From Nocardia wallacei (GTDB lineage Bacteria > Actinomycetota > Actinomycetes > Mycobacteriales > Mycobacteriaceae), in contig NZ_AP023396.1 of assembly GCF_014466955.1 (NCBI RefSeq), positions 1,612,001-1,676,000 on the forward strand: 64,000 nucleotides of DNA, read 5' to 3'. The translations under genes were made by a program, and so were the position numbers. Under the pieces are notes generated by a model that saw only the letters and a program-made list of their open reading frames with translations, was not told where the DNA came from and did not search any database. Below, piece after piece: positions 1 through 8,270 of the stretch (within the stretch, counting starts at the first letter, position 1; each line of letters begins with the position of its first letter).

Positions 1-369
1 CCCGCGGTGATCATCACCGATCCGGTCCGGGTGCCCGCCACCGACCGGGTGACCGTGGACCGGATGCAGGCCGAGGCGCGGTGGAATCACGAGGGCCGCG
101 CCGGGGAGGCGTCGATCGATGTGGCGGGAACCGCGAAGCGCGGTGACCGGATCGAACTGTGGCTGGGGCCCGACGGCCGCCCGGCCACCGACCCCGTCCC
201 GGCCGACGCGGCGATCGGCCAGGGCATCGGTCTGGGACTGCTCACGTTCGCCGGTATCTGCACTGCCACAGGCATTCTGGTGTGGATCACCGGTCGGCTG
301 CTCGACCGGCGGCGCAGCGCGGCGTGGGAACACGAATGGAAAGAGGTCAGCCCCGCCCTCGGCTCGTAA
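1..369 (+). CDS. Rv1733c-family membrane protein, C-terminal fragment
   Basis: The reading frame is open from the first base of the window, so this is the 3' part of a gene that starts upstream. The visible ~122 residues contain an extracytoplasmic stretch (AEARWNHEGRAGEA, then GDRIELWLGPDGRPATDP), one hydrophobic helix (roughly GQGIGLGLLTFAGICTATGI) and a basic, tryptophan-containing cytoplasmic tail (SAAWEHEWKE). This order, including the W..E tail, matches what I recall of the mycobacterial Rv1733c family, two-helix membrane proteins of unknown biochemical function. The family assignment is from memory; function is unknown. Confidence 0.7.
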   Translation, partial: PAVIITDPVRVPATDRVTVDRMQAEARWNHEGRAGEASIDVAGTAKRGDRIELWLGPDGRPATDPVPADAAIGQGIGLGLLTFAGICTATGILVWITGRLLDRRRSAAWEHEWKEVSPALGS

Positions 370-451
370 CCCACCGCGCCTGCTCGCCAGCGATTACCGC
401 GGCAGCGGCCGCTGGGGTCGCGACGAGTCGCGTCGTGCCCACACGCGGGGA

Positions 452-1594
452 TCAGGAACCCGCGAGTGAGCGCGCCACCACCAGGCGCTGAATCTGGTTG
501 GTGCCCTCGAAGATCTGGGTGATCTTGGCCTCGCGCATGTAGCGCTCCACCCGGAACTCGCGGGTGTAGCCGTAGCCGCCGAGCACCTGGACGGCGTCGG
601 TGGTGACCTTCATGGCGGCGTCGGTGGCGACCAGTTTGGCCACGGAAGCGTTGCGGGAGTAGGGAAGTCCGGCGTCGCGGCGACGGGCGGCGTCGAGGTA
701 GGTGGCGCGGGCGGAGTCGACGGCCGCGGCCATGTCGGCCAGCAGGAAGCCCAGGCCCTGGTGGTCGATGATGCGACGGCCGAACGCCGTGCGCTGCCGG
801 GCGTAGTCGATCGCCTCGTCCAGAGCCGCCTGCGCCAGGCCGACCGCCACCGCCGCGATGCCGAGACGGCCGGAATCCAACGCGCTGAAAGCGATCTGGA
901 GTCCCTGGCCTTCCGTGCCGATGCGGCGGTCGGCCTCGACGGGGGCGTCGTCGTAGTGGGCGCTGGTCGTCGGCACCGCGGACAGGCCCATCTTCTCCTC
1001 CGGCTTGCCGAAACTCAGCCCGGGAGTGTCCTTGTCGACCAGGAAGCAGGAGATGCCGCGCGAGCCCTCGCCGGTGCGGGCGAACAGAGTGTAGAAGTCG
1101 GCGCGGCCGCCGTGCGTGATCCACGCCTTGGTGCCGGTGACGCGGTAGCCGTCCGCATCCGGAACGGCCTTGCAGGCCAGGGCCGCGGCATCGGATCCGG
1201 CCTGCGGCTCGGACAGGCTGTAGGCGCCGATCGTCGCACCGCCCAGCATGTCCGGCAGCCACCGCTGCTTCTGCTCCTCGGTGCCGAAGGCCAGCAGCGG
1301 GTAGCAGGACAGGCTGTGCACGCTCACCGCCACGGCCACCGCCGCCCACCGGGCCGCGATCTCCTCGAGCACCTGGAGATACACCTCGTACGGCTGCTCG
1401 CCGCCGCCCCATTCGGCCGGGTACGGCAGGCTCAGCAGCCCGGCCTCGCCCAGCGTCGCGAACACGCCCTCGGGATAGGTCTCGGCCTTCTCGTGCGCGT
1501 CGACGATCGGCGCGAGCGTCTTGTCCGCGATATCGCGGGTCAGCTGGATCAGGTCCCGCGCTTCGGCGGTGGGCAGCAGGCGGTCGACGGCCAC
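452..1594 (-). CDS. Acyl-CoA dehydrogenase
   Basis: 380 aa, the usual family length. It should be a cytoplasmic FAD enzyme oxidising acyl-CoA to trans-2-enoyl-CoA. The substrate/FAD signature AYSLSEPQAGSDAA lies near residues 124-137, and the C-terminal motif FEGTNQIQR holds the likely catalytic base Glu363. The start is GTG, with AAGGAG seven bases upstream. It is divergent from a TetR gene across a 65-bp gap with an inverted repeat, so local repression of this gene is likely. The chain-length or branched-chain substrate cannot be read from the sequence. Confidence 0.93.
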   Translation of the reverse strand: MAVDRLLPTAEARDLIQLTRDIADKTLAPIVDAHEKAETYPEGVFATLGEAGLLSLPYPAEWGGGEQPYEVYLQVLEEIAARWAAVAVAVSVHSLSCYPLLAFGTEEQKQRWLPDMLGGATIGAYSLSEPQAGSDAAALACKAVPDADGYRVTGTKAWITHGGRADFYTLFARTGEGSRGISCFLVDKDTPGLSFGKPEEKMGLSAVPTTSAHYDDAPVEADRRIGTEGQGLQIAFSALDSGRLGIAAVAVGLAQAALDEAIDYARQRTAFGRRIIDHQGLGFLLADMAAAVDSARATYLDAARRRDAGLPYSRNASVAKLVATDAAMKVTTDAVQVLGGYGYTREFRVERYMREAKITQIFEGTNQIQRLVVARSLAGS

Positions 1595-1625
1595 GCGCGG
1601 CTCCTTGCTCGTCGGACGACAGACG

Positions 1626-1649
1626 GTACTGGATTACGATTCACAGTAC
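1626..1649. promoter_or_regulatory. Inverted repeat, candidate TetR operator
   Basis: GTACTG at 1626-1631 and CAGTAC at 1644-1649 are perfect 6-bp arms around a 12-bp spacer. They sit between the divergent acyl-CoA dehydrogenase and TetR genes, 10 bp before the TetR start. Size and position fit an operator controlling both promoters. This is inference from symmetry and position only. Confidence 0.5.
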
Positions 1650-1659
1650 TATCTCCGGC

Positions 1660-2244
1660 ATGGCCCCGCCCACTCGCTCCGAGTTCGCCACCCGGCGGCG
1701 CACCGAACTGTTCGACGCGCTGGTCGACCTGTTCCTCGCCGAAGGCTTCGCGCATCTGACGCTCGACGCCATCGCGGCACGCCTGCGCTGCTCGAAATCC
1801 ACGCTGTACACCCTCGCCGGGAGCAAGGAACAGCTCGTGCGGGCGGCGACCGTGCACTTCTTCCGGCGCGCCACCGCCGCGGTGGAGTCGCGGATCGCGA
1901 AAGTCGAAGGGGCGCAAGGCCGGATCGTCGCCTACCTGTCGGCGGTCGGCACCGAACTGTCGGCCGCGTCCGAGCAGTTCATGGCCGACCTGGACGCCTT
2001 CGCGCCGGCACGCGCGGTGTACGAGAAGAACACCAGGATCGCCGCGCGCCGCGTGCGCGAGCTGATCACCGAGGGCGTGGCCGCGGGGGAGTTCCGCGAC
2101 GTACACGCCGCCTTCGCCGCCGATCTGGCCGCGACCATGATGGTCCGCATCCAGCAGGGCGGCGTGCGAGCGGGCACCGGCATGGACGACGCGCACGCCT
2201 ACCGGGAACTGGCGGCGATCCTGACCGCCGGGATCAACTCCTGA
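1660..2244 (+). CDS. TetR-family transcriptional regulator
   Basis: 194 aa. The N-terminal helix-turn-helix is clear (FAHLTLDAIAARLRCSKSTLY, then TLAGSKEQLVRAA), followed by a helical ligand/dimer domain with no recognisable specificity. It is transcribed away from the acyl-CoA dehydrogenase and probably represses that gene and itself through the inverted repeat just upstream. There is no good Shine-Dalgarno before the ATG, so it may be leaderless. The last 11 bp overlap the convergent GMC oxidoreductase gene. An acyl-CoA or fatty acid effector is plausible from the neighbour but unproven. Confidence 0.9.
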   Translation: MAPPTRSEFATRRRTELFDALVDLFLAEGFAHLTLDAIAARLRCSKSTLYTLAGSKEQLVRAATVHFFRRATAAVESRIAKVEGAQGRIVAYLSAVGTELSAASEQFMADLDAFAPARAVYEKNTRIAARRVRELITEGVAAGEFRDVHAAFAADLAATMMVRIQQGGVRAGTGMDDAHAYRELAAILTAGINS

Positions 2245-3961
2245 GATCGGCCGGGCGATGGGTGATGTCGACGATCGGCAGCCGCAGCGCGGCCGGAGCG
2301 TCCGCCGGCACCACGGGGCGGTGCGGCGCGATCGGGCCGAGCCGGCGGTACGGCGCGCCGAGTTCCGGACGCGGGTCGGCCTCGCCGCGGTTGGGCCACA
2401 GCGACACCGCGCGCTCGGCCTGGGCGGTGATCGTCAGGGACGGATTCACGCCGAGGTTGGCCGAGATGGTCGAGCCGTCGATGACATGCAGCCCGGGATG
2501 GCCGTACATGCGGTGGTACGGGTCCACCACGCCGCTGTCGGGGGAGTCGCCGATGACGCAGCCGCCGATGAAATGCCCGGTCATGGGGATGCCGAACGGT
2601 GTGGTGATGCTGCCGGTGGGAATGCCGTCGATCTTCTCCGCGACCCGCCGGGCCACCTCGTGCCCGGCCGGGATCCACGTCGGGTTCGGCTGCCCCACAC
2701 CCTGTTTGGTGGTCATGCGACGGCGGCCGAATACGCCGCGGCGGGTGTAGGTGGTGATGGAGTTGTCCACCGACTGCATGACCAGCAGCCCGATCATCCG
2801 CTCCGACCAGTGCCGCGGGTTGAGGATCACGGGCAGATCCCGGCGGCCGCGGCGTAATTCACGCAGCCACAGCCGGACCCGGGAGGTGTGGCCGTCCTCG
2901 TCGAACATCACCGTCGTCATCAGCGAGAGCACATTGCTGCCCTTGCCGTAGCGCACCGGTTCGATATGGGTGTCGGGGTCGGGATGCACCGAGGAGGTGA
3001 TGGCCACGCCCTTGGTGAAGTCGGTCTTCTTGTCGCGGCTGCGCACCGACAGCAGCTCTTCGGAATTGGTGCGCGACAGGTACCCGAGCCGCGGCGAGAT
3101 GCCCGGCAGCGAGCCGGTGTCGCGCAGGCGGTGCAGCAGTTTCTGGGTGCCCAGCGCGGCGGCGGAGAAGACCACCTGCTCGGCGGTGAAGTTCTTGCGC
3201 GCCTTGCGAACCCAGCGCCCGGTGCGGACGGTATCGACGGCGTACCCGCCGCCCGGCAACGGCCGGACGTCGACCACGGTGGTGAGCGGATGCACAGTCG
3301 CGCCGGACTTCTCCGCGAGATACAGGTAGTTCTTGACCAAGGTGTTCTTGGCGTTGTGCCGACAGCCGGTCATGCACTCGCCACAGTGGGTGCAGGCGCG
3401 GCGATCCGGGCCGACACCACCGAAGAACGGGTCGGGAACCGCCTCGCCGGGCCGAATGCCGTTGCCGCCGAACAATACTCCGACCGGCGTGCTCCGAAAG
3501 CCCGCGCCGACGCCCATGTCCTGCGCGACCTCCGCCAGCACCCGGTCGGCCGCGGTGGTCGCCGGGTTGATCGTCACGCCCAGCATGCGCTTCGCCTGGT
3601 CGTAGTGCGGGGCGAGTTCGGCGCGCCAGTCGGTGATGTGCGCCCACTGCGGATCGGCGAAGAACTTCTCCGGCGGTTCGTAGAGGGTGTTGGCGTACAC
3701 CAGCGAGCCGCCGCCGACCCCGGCCCCGCTCATGATGAAGGTGTCCTTCAGCAGGGTCAGGCGCTGGATGCCGAAGCAGCCGAGCTTGGGCGCCCACAGG
3801 AAGCGCCGCGCGCGCCAGGAGGTGGCGGCGAATTCGTCGTCGGCGAAGCGGCGCCCGGCCTCGAGCACGCCGACCCGGTATCCCTTCTCGGTCAGGCGCA
3901 ACGCGGTGACGCTGCCGCCGAACCCGGACCCGATGACCACCACGTCGTAGTCGAACGCCAT
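2234..3961 (-). CDS. GMC-type FAD oxidoreductase, ChoD-like (cholesterol oxidase family)
   Basis: 575 aa from the ATG at 3961, preceded by AAAGGCAGG; a GTG nine codons upstream is less likely. The FAD Rossmann motif GSGFGG lies at residues 11-16. A cysteine cluster CTHCGECMTGC is near residues 190-200, and the C-terminal GMC block (GHFIGGCVIGDSPDSGVVD, then GSTISANLGVNPSLTI) is present. The set fits the mycobacterial ChoD-type branch annotated as cholesterol oxidase, which acts on sterols or other hydrophobic alcohols. The cysteine spacing (CxxCxxCxxxC) looks like an iron-sulfur site. A DHCR24-like flavoprotein further along the window is compatible with sterol chemistry, but the substrate is inferred. 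It is convergent with the TetR gene. Confidence 0.85.
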   Translation of the reverse strand: MAFDYDVVVIGSGFGGSVTALRLTEKGYRVGVLEAGRRFADDEFAATSWRARRFLWAPKLGCFGIQRLTLLKDTFIMSGAGVGGGSLVYANTLYEPPEKFFADPQWAHITDWRAELAPHYDQAKRMLGVTINPATTAADRVLAEVAQDMGVGAGFRSTPVGVLFGGNGIRPGEAVPDPFFGGVGPDRRACTHCGECMTGCRHNAKNTLVKNYLYLAEKSGATVHPLTTVVDVRPLPGGGYAVDTVRTGRWVRKARKNFTAEQVVFSAAALGTQKLLHRLRDTGSLPGISPRLGYLSRTNSEELLSVRSRDKKTDFTKGVAITSSVHPDPDTHIEPVRYGKGSNVLSLMTTVMFDEDGHTSRVRLWLRELRRGRRDLPVILNPRHWSERMIGLLVMQSVDNSITTYTRRGVFGRRRMTTKQGVGQPNPTWIPAGHEVARRVAEKIDGIPTGSITTPFGIPMTGHFIGGCVIGDSPDSGVVDPYHRMYGHPGLHVIDGSTISANLGVNPSLTITAQAERAVSLWPNRGEADPRPELGAPYRRLGPIAPHRPVVPADAPAALRLPIVDITHRPADLRS

Positions 3962-4077
3962 GTCCTGCCTTTCCGTCGCCGGTACCACCCCACCTGGGAC
4001 GTTAGCGAGGAACGGGCAGCGGGTGGCACACAGCTGCGGCCAGGAAATCCATATTTACGGCCAGGAGTGGGCAAGTG

Positions 4078-5145
4078 TTACGCGGTGGCGAGCAGCAGGC
4101 CGGTGTCCGGGTCGTACCAGCGGCTCGCCTCGGGCGGGAGGCGCAGGGGCAGCGCGCTGCCGGGTTCGGCGCGGAAACCGGCCGGGGCCTGGATCTTCAA
4201 CGCCTGCCCGGCGACCTCGGCGGTGAGCAGGGTCGACGAGCCGAGCGGCTCGAGCACGCGCAGTTCGCCGCGCACGGTGCCGGGCTCGCCGACCACGACG
4301 GCCTCGGGCCGGATGCCGAGCCGCAGCTCCCGGCCCTCGAACGACGACAGCGCCGCGGGCACGGCCAGCGACTGGCCGCCCAGCTCGAGGCGCGCGGACG
4401 TGACCGTGCCGGTGAGGAAGTTCATCGGCGGACTGCCGAGGAAGCCGCCGACGAATTCGGTGGCGGGCCGGTCGTAGACCTCGGCCGGGATGCCGGTCTG
4501 CGCGATCCGCCCGTCCCGCAGCACCGCGACGCGATGACCCAGCGACAGGGCCTCCAGCTGATCGTGGGTGACGTACACGGTGGTGGTGCCGAGCTCGGCG
4601 ACCAGCTTCTTCAACTCGGCCCGGAACGACATCCGTAGCAGCGCATCCAGATTGGACAGCGGCTCGTCCATGAGCAGCACGTCGGCGTCCATCACGATCG
4701 CGCGGGCGACCGCGACCCGCTGGCGCTGGCCGCCGGAGAGCTTCGCCGGGTACCGGTCCAGGTACGGCGTGAGCTGCAACAGGTCCGCGGCCCAGGCGAC
4801 CTTGCGGCGGATCTCGTCGGCGGGCACGCCGTGCACGCGCAGGCCGAAACCGATGTTGTCGGCGACCTTCTTGTTGGGGAACACCGCGTAGGACTGGAAC
4901 ACCATCGACAGATTCCGCCGCCGCGGTTCGAGATAGGTGACATCGCGGCCGCCGATGACGATCTGCCCGGAGTCGGGCAGGTCGAGCCCGGCGATCATGC
5001 GCAGCAGGGTGGTCTTGCCGCAGCCGGACGGGCCGAGCAGCACCATGAACTCCCCGTCGGCGATCTCCAGCGAGACGTCGTCGGTGGCGCGCGCGGCGCC
5101 GCCCGGATAGGTCTTCACCAGCTCGCGCAGAATCACCTCGGCCAT
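4078..5145 (-). CDS. Sugar ABC transporter ATP-binding protein (CUT1, UgpC/MalK type)
   Basis: 355 aa. Walker A is GPSGCGKTT at residues 38-46, the ABC signature is LSGGQRQRV near 134, and Walker B with D-loop is VLLMDEPLSNLDA. The C-terminal third after about residue 235 is the TOBE/MalK regulatory region (LRLGIRPEAVVVG). This is the energising subunit of a carbohydrate importer and the last gene of the four-gene set SBP-permease-permease-ATPase. Its length and the gene order resemble mycobacterial Rv2041c-Rv2038c more than the trehalose importer LpqY-SugABC, whose ATPase is longer. That comparison is from memory. The sugar is unknown. Confidence 0.95.
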   Translation of the reverse strand: MAEVILRELVKTYPGGAARATDDVSLEIADGEFMVLLGPSGCGKTTLLRMIAGLDLPDSGQIVIGGRDVTYLEPRRRNLSMVFQSYAVFPNKKVADNIGFGLRVHGVPADEIRRKVAWAADLLQLTPYLDRYPAKLSGGQRQRVAVARAIVMDADVLLMDEPLSNLDALLRMSFRAELKKLVAELGTTTVYVTHDQLEALSLGHRVAVLRDGRIAQTGIPAEVYDRPATEFVGGFLGSPPMNFLTGTVTSARLELGGQSLAVPAALSSFEGRELRLGIRPEAVVVGEPGTVRGELRVLEPLGSSTLLTAEVAGQALKIQAPAGFRAEPGSALPLRLPPEASRWYDPDTGLLLATA

Positions 5146-5170
5146 ATCGCAACCCCTGTCGTCCCACGTC

Positions 5171-6031
5171 TCATCGCAGGGTCGTACCCCACATGTTCAC
5201 CAGATAGCGCCGCATCACCAGGATGAACAGCAGCGCCGGGACGATCAGCGCGAATCCGCCCGCGAACCGGTACGGCGTGGACGCCTCGCCCAGCGCGGTG
5301 AGCACCTGGGCGGGCAGCGTGCGGTGGCTCAGCGTCACGACGGTCGCGCCCAATATCTCGTTCCACGACAGCACGAAGGTGAAGATGGACGACGCCGCCA
5401 GTCCCGGGAGCGCCAGCGGCACAACGACTCTGCGCGCGGCCTGCCAGCGGGTGCAGCCGAAGACGCGGGCCGCCTCCTCCAGGTCGGCCGGGACGGCGAC
5501 GAAGATGCTCGCGGTGATGAGCACCGTGGTGGGCAGCGCCAGCACCGTGTGCACCAGCGTGACCGCCAGCACCGTGTCGTAGATGTGCAGGCGCAGGAAG
5601 ATCGTCGCCAGCGGCACCGACAGCACCACGATCGGCAATGCCCGCACCAGCAGCACGAACACCTGGTACGCGTCGCGTCCGCGGAAGGCGTAGCGCGCCA
5701 GGGCATAACCGGCCGGGGCGCCGACGACCAGCGACCAGAACACGGTGTAGAGCCCGGCCAGCACGGAATTGCCCAGGGCCGCGGCCGTTCCGGTGGCACG
5801 AAAGAACGACACCAGGGTATCGGCCGAGAACTCCTCCGGCACGGGTGGTTTCGGGAAGCGGTTGAGCGCCTCGCGCGAGGACACCGCCGACAGGGCGACG
5901 AGCACGATCGGCACCGCCATGAACAACGTGATCACCACGCAGGCGGCCTGTACGCCCGCCGCCCGCCACCGCCGCCTGCGTAAGGGCGCGCGGTCGATCG
6001 GCGGCAGCTCGCGCGTGCTCGACTCAGACAT
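5171..6031 (-). CDS. Sugar ABC transporter permease (CUT1, MalG-like)
   Basis: 286 aa with six predicted membrane segments. The EAA loop is clear (DLEEAARVFGCTRWQAARRVVVPLALPGLAAS), the cytoplasmic contact point for the ATPase. The short N-terminus with a single helix before the core is typical of the second, MalG-type permease of CUT1 importers. It ends 25 bp before the ATPase gene and begins 30 bp after the other permease, in a polycistronic arrangement. Confidence 0.94.
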   Translation of the reverse strand: MSESSTRELPPIDRAPLRRRRWRAAGVQAACVVITLFMAVPIVLVALSAVSSREALNRFPKPPVPEEFSADTLVSFFRATGTAAALGNSVLAGLYTVFWSLVVGAPAGYALARYAFRGRDAYQVFVLLVRALPIVVLSVPLATIFLRLHIYDTVLAVTLVHTVLALPTTVLITASIFVAVPADLEEAARVFGCTRWQAARRVVVPLALPGLAASSIFTFVLSWNEILGATVVTLSHRTLPAQVLTALGEASTPYRFAGGFALIVPALLFILVMRRYLVNMWGTTLR

Positions 6032-6061
6032 GTTGTCGCCCTGAGGAGATGGCTGGTGTGT

Positions 6062-6907
6062 TCATCGCGCGCCCTCGGGGTCGCGGACGGTGCGGAGGTA
6101 GAAGATCGCGGTGGCCAGGGAGATGGCCAGGACCACGAGGGACACGCAGCTCGCGACCGCGGGATTCTGCAGATTCGAGTACCACTGGTAGGTCTCGCCG
6201 ACGAGCAGGGGGAAGTCGCGGCCGGTGAGGGCCTGGGCGACGGCGAAGGCCTGCAGCGCCAGGATGGTGCGCAGGATGAGGGCGACCTGCAGGCTGGGTC
6301 CGAGGAGCGGCAATGTCACATGCCGCAGCCGCTGCCACACATTCGCGCCGAACACCTGGGCCGCCTCGTCGTAATCGCGTGGGAGCAGCTGCATTCCGGC
6401 GATCGCGATGACGAACACCAGCGAGGTCGCCCGCCAGATCTCGGCGACCACCACGGCCAGCAGCATGGTCCCGGTGTGCTGATAGCCGAGCCACCGCACC
6501 CCGTCCTCGGACACACCGAGCCATACCAGCAGCGAATTCAGGTACCCGCGATCGCCGAAGACGGCCAGCCACACCAGTCCCGCGGCCAGCTCCGAGACCG
6601 CCAGCGGCACGCACCAGAGGTAGAAGTGCACACCGGCGAACCGAGGCCGCGCCTGCAACAGCAACGCCATCCCGATCGACAACACCAGCTGGACCGGCAC
6701 CACGATGACGATCAGCAGCAGTGTATTACGCAGCGCGGTAAGGAAGTACGGGTCGCCGAGGAGGCGTTGCCACTGCGCGAGGGTGAAGCCGTGGTCGTCG
6801 CGGAACGCCGCCGCCACCGCCTGTACCAGCGGCCAGCCGAACAGGGCGGCCAGCAGCACGATGGAGGGCAACAGCAGCAGCCATGGCGAACGTAGTCGCG
6901 CGGTCAT
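6062..6907 (-). CDS. Sugar ABC transporter permease (CUT1, MalF-like)
   Basis: 281 aa with six membrane segments. The EAA loop reads DYDEAAQVFGANVWQRLRHVTLPLL. It pairs with the downstream MalG-like permease to form the membrane channel. It begins three bases after the binding-protein stop codon, so translation is probably coupled. There is no periplasmic insertion like that of E. coli MalF, as usual in actinobacteria. Confidence 0.94.
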   Translation of the reverse strand: MTARLRSPWLLLLPSIVLLAALFGWPLVQAVAAAFRDDHGFTLAQWQRLLGDPYFLTALRNTLLLIVIVVPVQLVLSIGMALLLQARPRFAGVHFYLWCVPLAVSELAAGLVWLAVFGDRGYLNSLLVWLGVSEDGVRWLGYQHTGTMLLAVVVAEIWRATSLVFVIAIAGMQLLPRDYDEAAQVFGANVWQRLRHVTLPLLGPSLQVALILRTILALQAFAVAQALTGRDFPLLVGETYQWYSNLQNPAVASCVSLVVLAISLATAIFYLRTVRDPEGAR

Positions 6908-6910
6908 CGC

Positions 6911-8218
6911 TCACCCCACCCGGCACGGTTCGGCCGCGGGATCCGGCGCCCAGCAGGGCACGCGCAGCTCGTCGAGGATGCCCTGCAGCACCCGGGCCTG
7001 CTGGTCCAGCGTGGCGCGAATATCGTTGCCGCCCAGCACGATCGAGCGGAAACTGTCCTGGAACACCTTGCTCACCTCGCCCTCGCGTTTGCCGAGGCCG
7101 ACCGGCGGCAGCGACAGCAGCGCACCCGGCGCGTCCCGCTGGCGGCGCAATGCCTCGGCCTCCAGCGTGGCCGCGGCGGGCAGGTCGGCGGGGACAGCGG
7201 TATCGACGGAGGGGAAGAAACCGTTCGACCGCAGCAATTCGAGCTGAGTCTGCGGCTGGGTCAGCGTCGCGATGGTCCGTTGTGCCAGTTCGGGATCCGG
7301 GCTGTGCTCGGGCACCGCCAGCCCGGTCACCACGGCCATGTACCCGAGCCCGTGCGGGCCGCGCGGCGCGGGCAGCATGCGCCACCGTCCCGGCTCGCGG
7401 GCGGGCGCCTGCGCCAGCCGGACCACGTGATCCCACGCCATTCGCACCTCGCCGCTGTCCAGCGCGTCCTGCATGAAGTCGTAGTTGGTGCCGGAAGGCA
7501 CGCAGTTGGCCCACAATTCGCGGAAGTACCGCCATGCCGTCACCGCCTCCGCCGATCGGAAGGTGGTGATCTGGCCGCCGGTGAATGACGGCAGCAGGAA
7601 GCCCTGGACGAACCGGTGCAGCAGGCCCTTGGGCCCGGCGGGAAGACCGAGCATCGGCCGGTTGCCGTTGGCGCGCCGCGCGGCGACGGCCCAATCCAGG
7701 AACTGGTCGTAGGTCAGCGCGTTCGCGTCGGCCCCGGACGGCAGGTGCTGCAGCGCGTCGGCGTGCGCCGCCAGCACGTAACTCGCTGTGGCCCAGGGGA
7801 TGTACCAGGTGCGGTCGGTGCCCACCCGGGCCAGGCGCAGGTAGTCGGGCGGCCAGCGGCGGTCGCCGAGGTCGGCCAGCAGCCCGGTCAGGTCGGTCAG
7901 GTAGCCGTCGGCGAGCGGGGCGAGGTCGCCGTGCAGCCCGCCCAGCAGCCCGATCCGCGTCGATCCGGCGTCCACCTGGCTGCGCACTTGACCCGCGAAC
8001 GGGCTCTCCTCGATGGTCACATAGCTGACGCCCGGCGCGACGCGGCCGAGCAGCGCCCGGAACCGCTCGGCCTCGTCGGCGGGGCGGAACTGGGTGGACA
8101 GGAACACCATTCCACCCGCACCGCTGGTCACGAAGCCGGTGCAGGCGGCCGACAGCGCGGCCACGCCGAGACCCGCCGCGCGCAGGAACGCCCGGCGCGG
8201 CGAACCGGATGCGAGCAT
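6911..8218 (-). CDS. Sugar ABC transporter solute-binding lipoprotein, Tat-type signal
   Basis: 435 aa from the ATG at 8218 (AGGGAG upstream). The N-terminus SPRRAFLRAAGLGVAALSAAC carries a twin-arginine motif (RRAFLR), a hydrophobic core and a lipobox-like LSAAC, so export folded through Tat and lipid anchoring are likely. The rest is a family 1 extracellular solute-binding protein (FLDWAVAARRANGNRPMLGLP; EVRMAWDHVVRLAQAP). It is first in the importer operon and captures the sugar outside the membrane. The open frame extends further 5', but that part is not protein-like. Confidence 0.92.
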   Translation of the reverse strand: MLASGSPRRAFLRAAGLGVAALSAACTGFVTSGAGGMVFLSTQFRPADEAERFRALLGRVAPGVSYVTIEESPFAGQVRSQVDAGSTRIGLLGGLHGDLAPLADGYLTDLTGLLADLGDRRWPPDYLRLARVGTDRTWYIPWATASYVLAAHADALQHLPSGADANALTYDQFLDWAVAARRANGNRPMLGLPAGPKGLLHRFVQGFLLPSFTGGQITTFRSAEAVTAWRYFRELWANCVPSGTNYDFMQDALDSGEVRMAWDHVVRLAQAPAREPGRWRMLPAPRGPHGLGYMAVVTGLAVPEHSPDPELAQRTIATLTQPQTQLELLRSNGFFPSVDTAVPADLPAAATLEAEALRRQRDAPGALLSLPPVGLGKREGEVSKVFQDSFRSIVLGGNDIRATLDQQARVLQGILDELRVPCWAPDPAAEPCRVG

Positions 8219-8270
8219 CGGCGGCTCCCTGGGGCGGCGGTGGTGATCACGGCTCGATGGTCCGGAAAAC

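Noticed and set aside
2888..4477. 529-codon plus-strand ORF
   Set aside because: Antisense shadow of the ChoD-like gene with low-complexity composition.
4078..8218. Trehalose importer LpqY-SugABC
   Set aside because: Same gene order, but the shorter ATPase and binding protein lengths fit another CUT1 system better; the substrate is left open.
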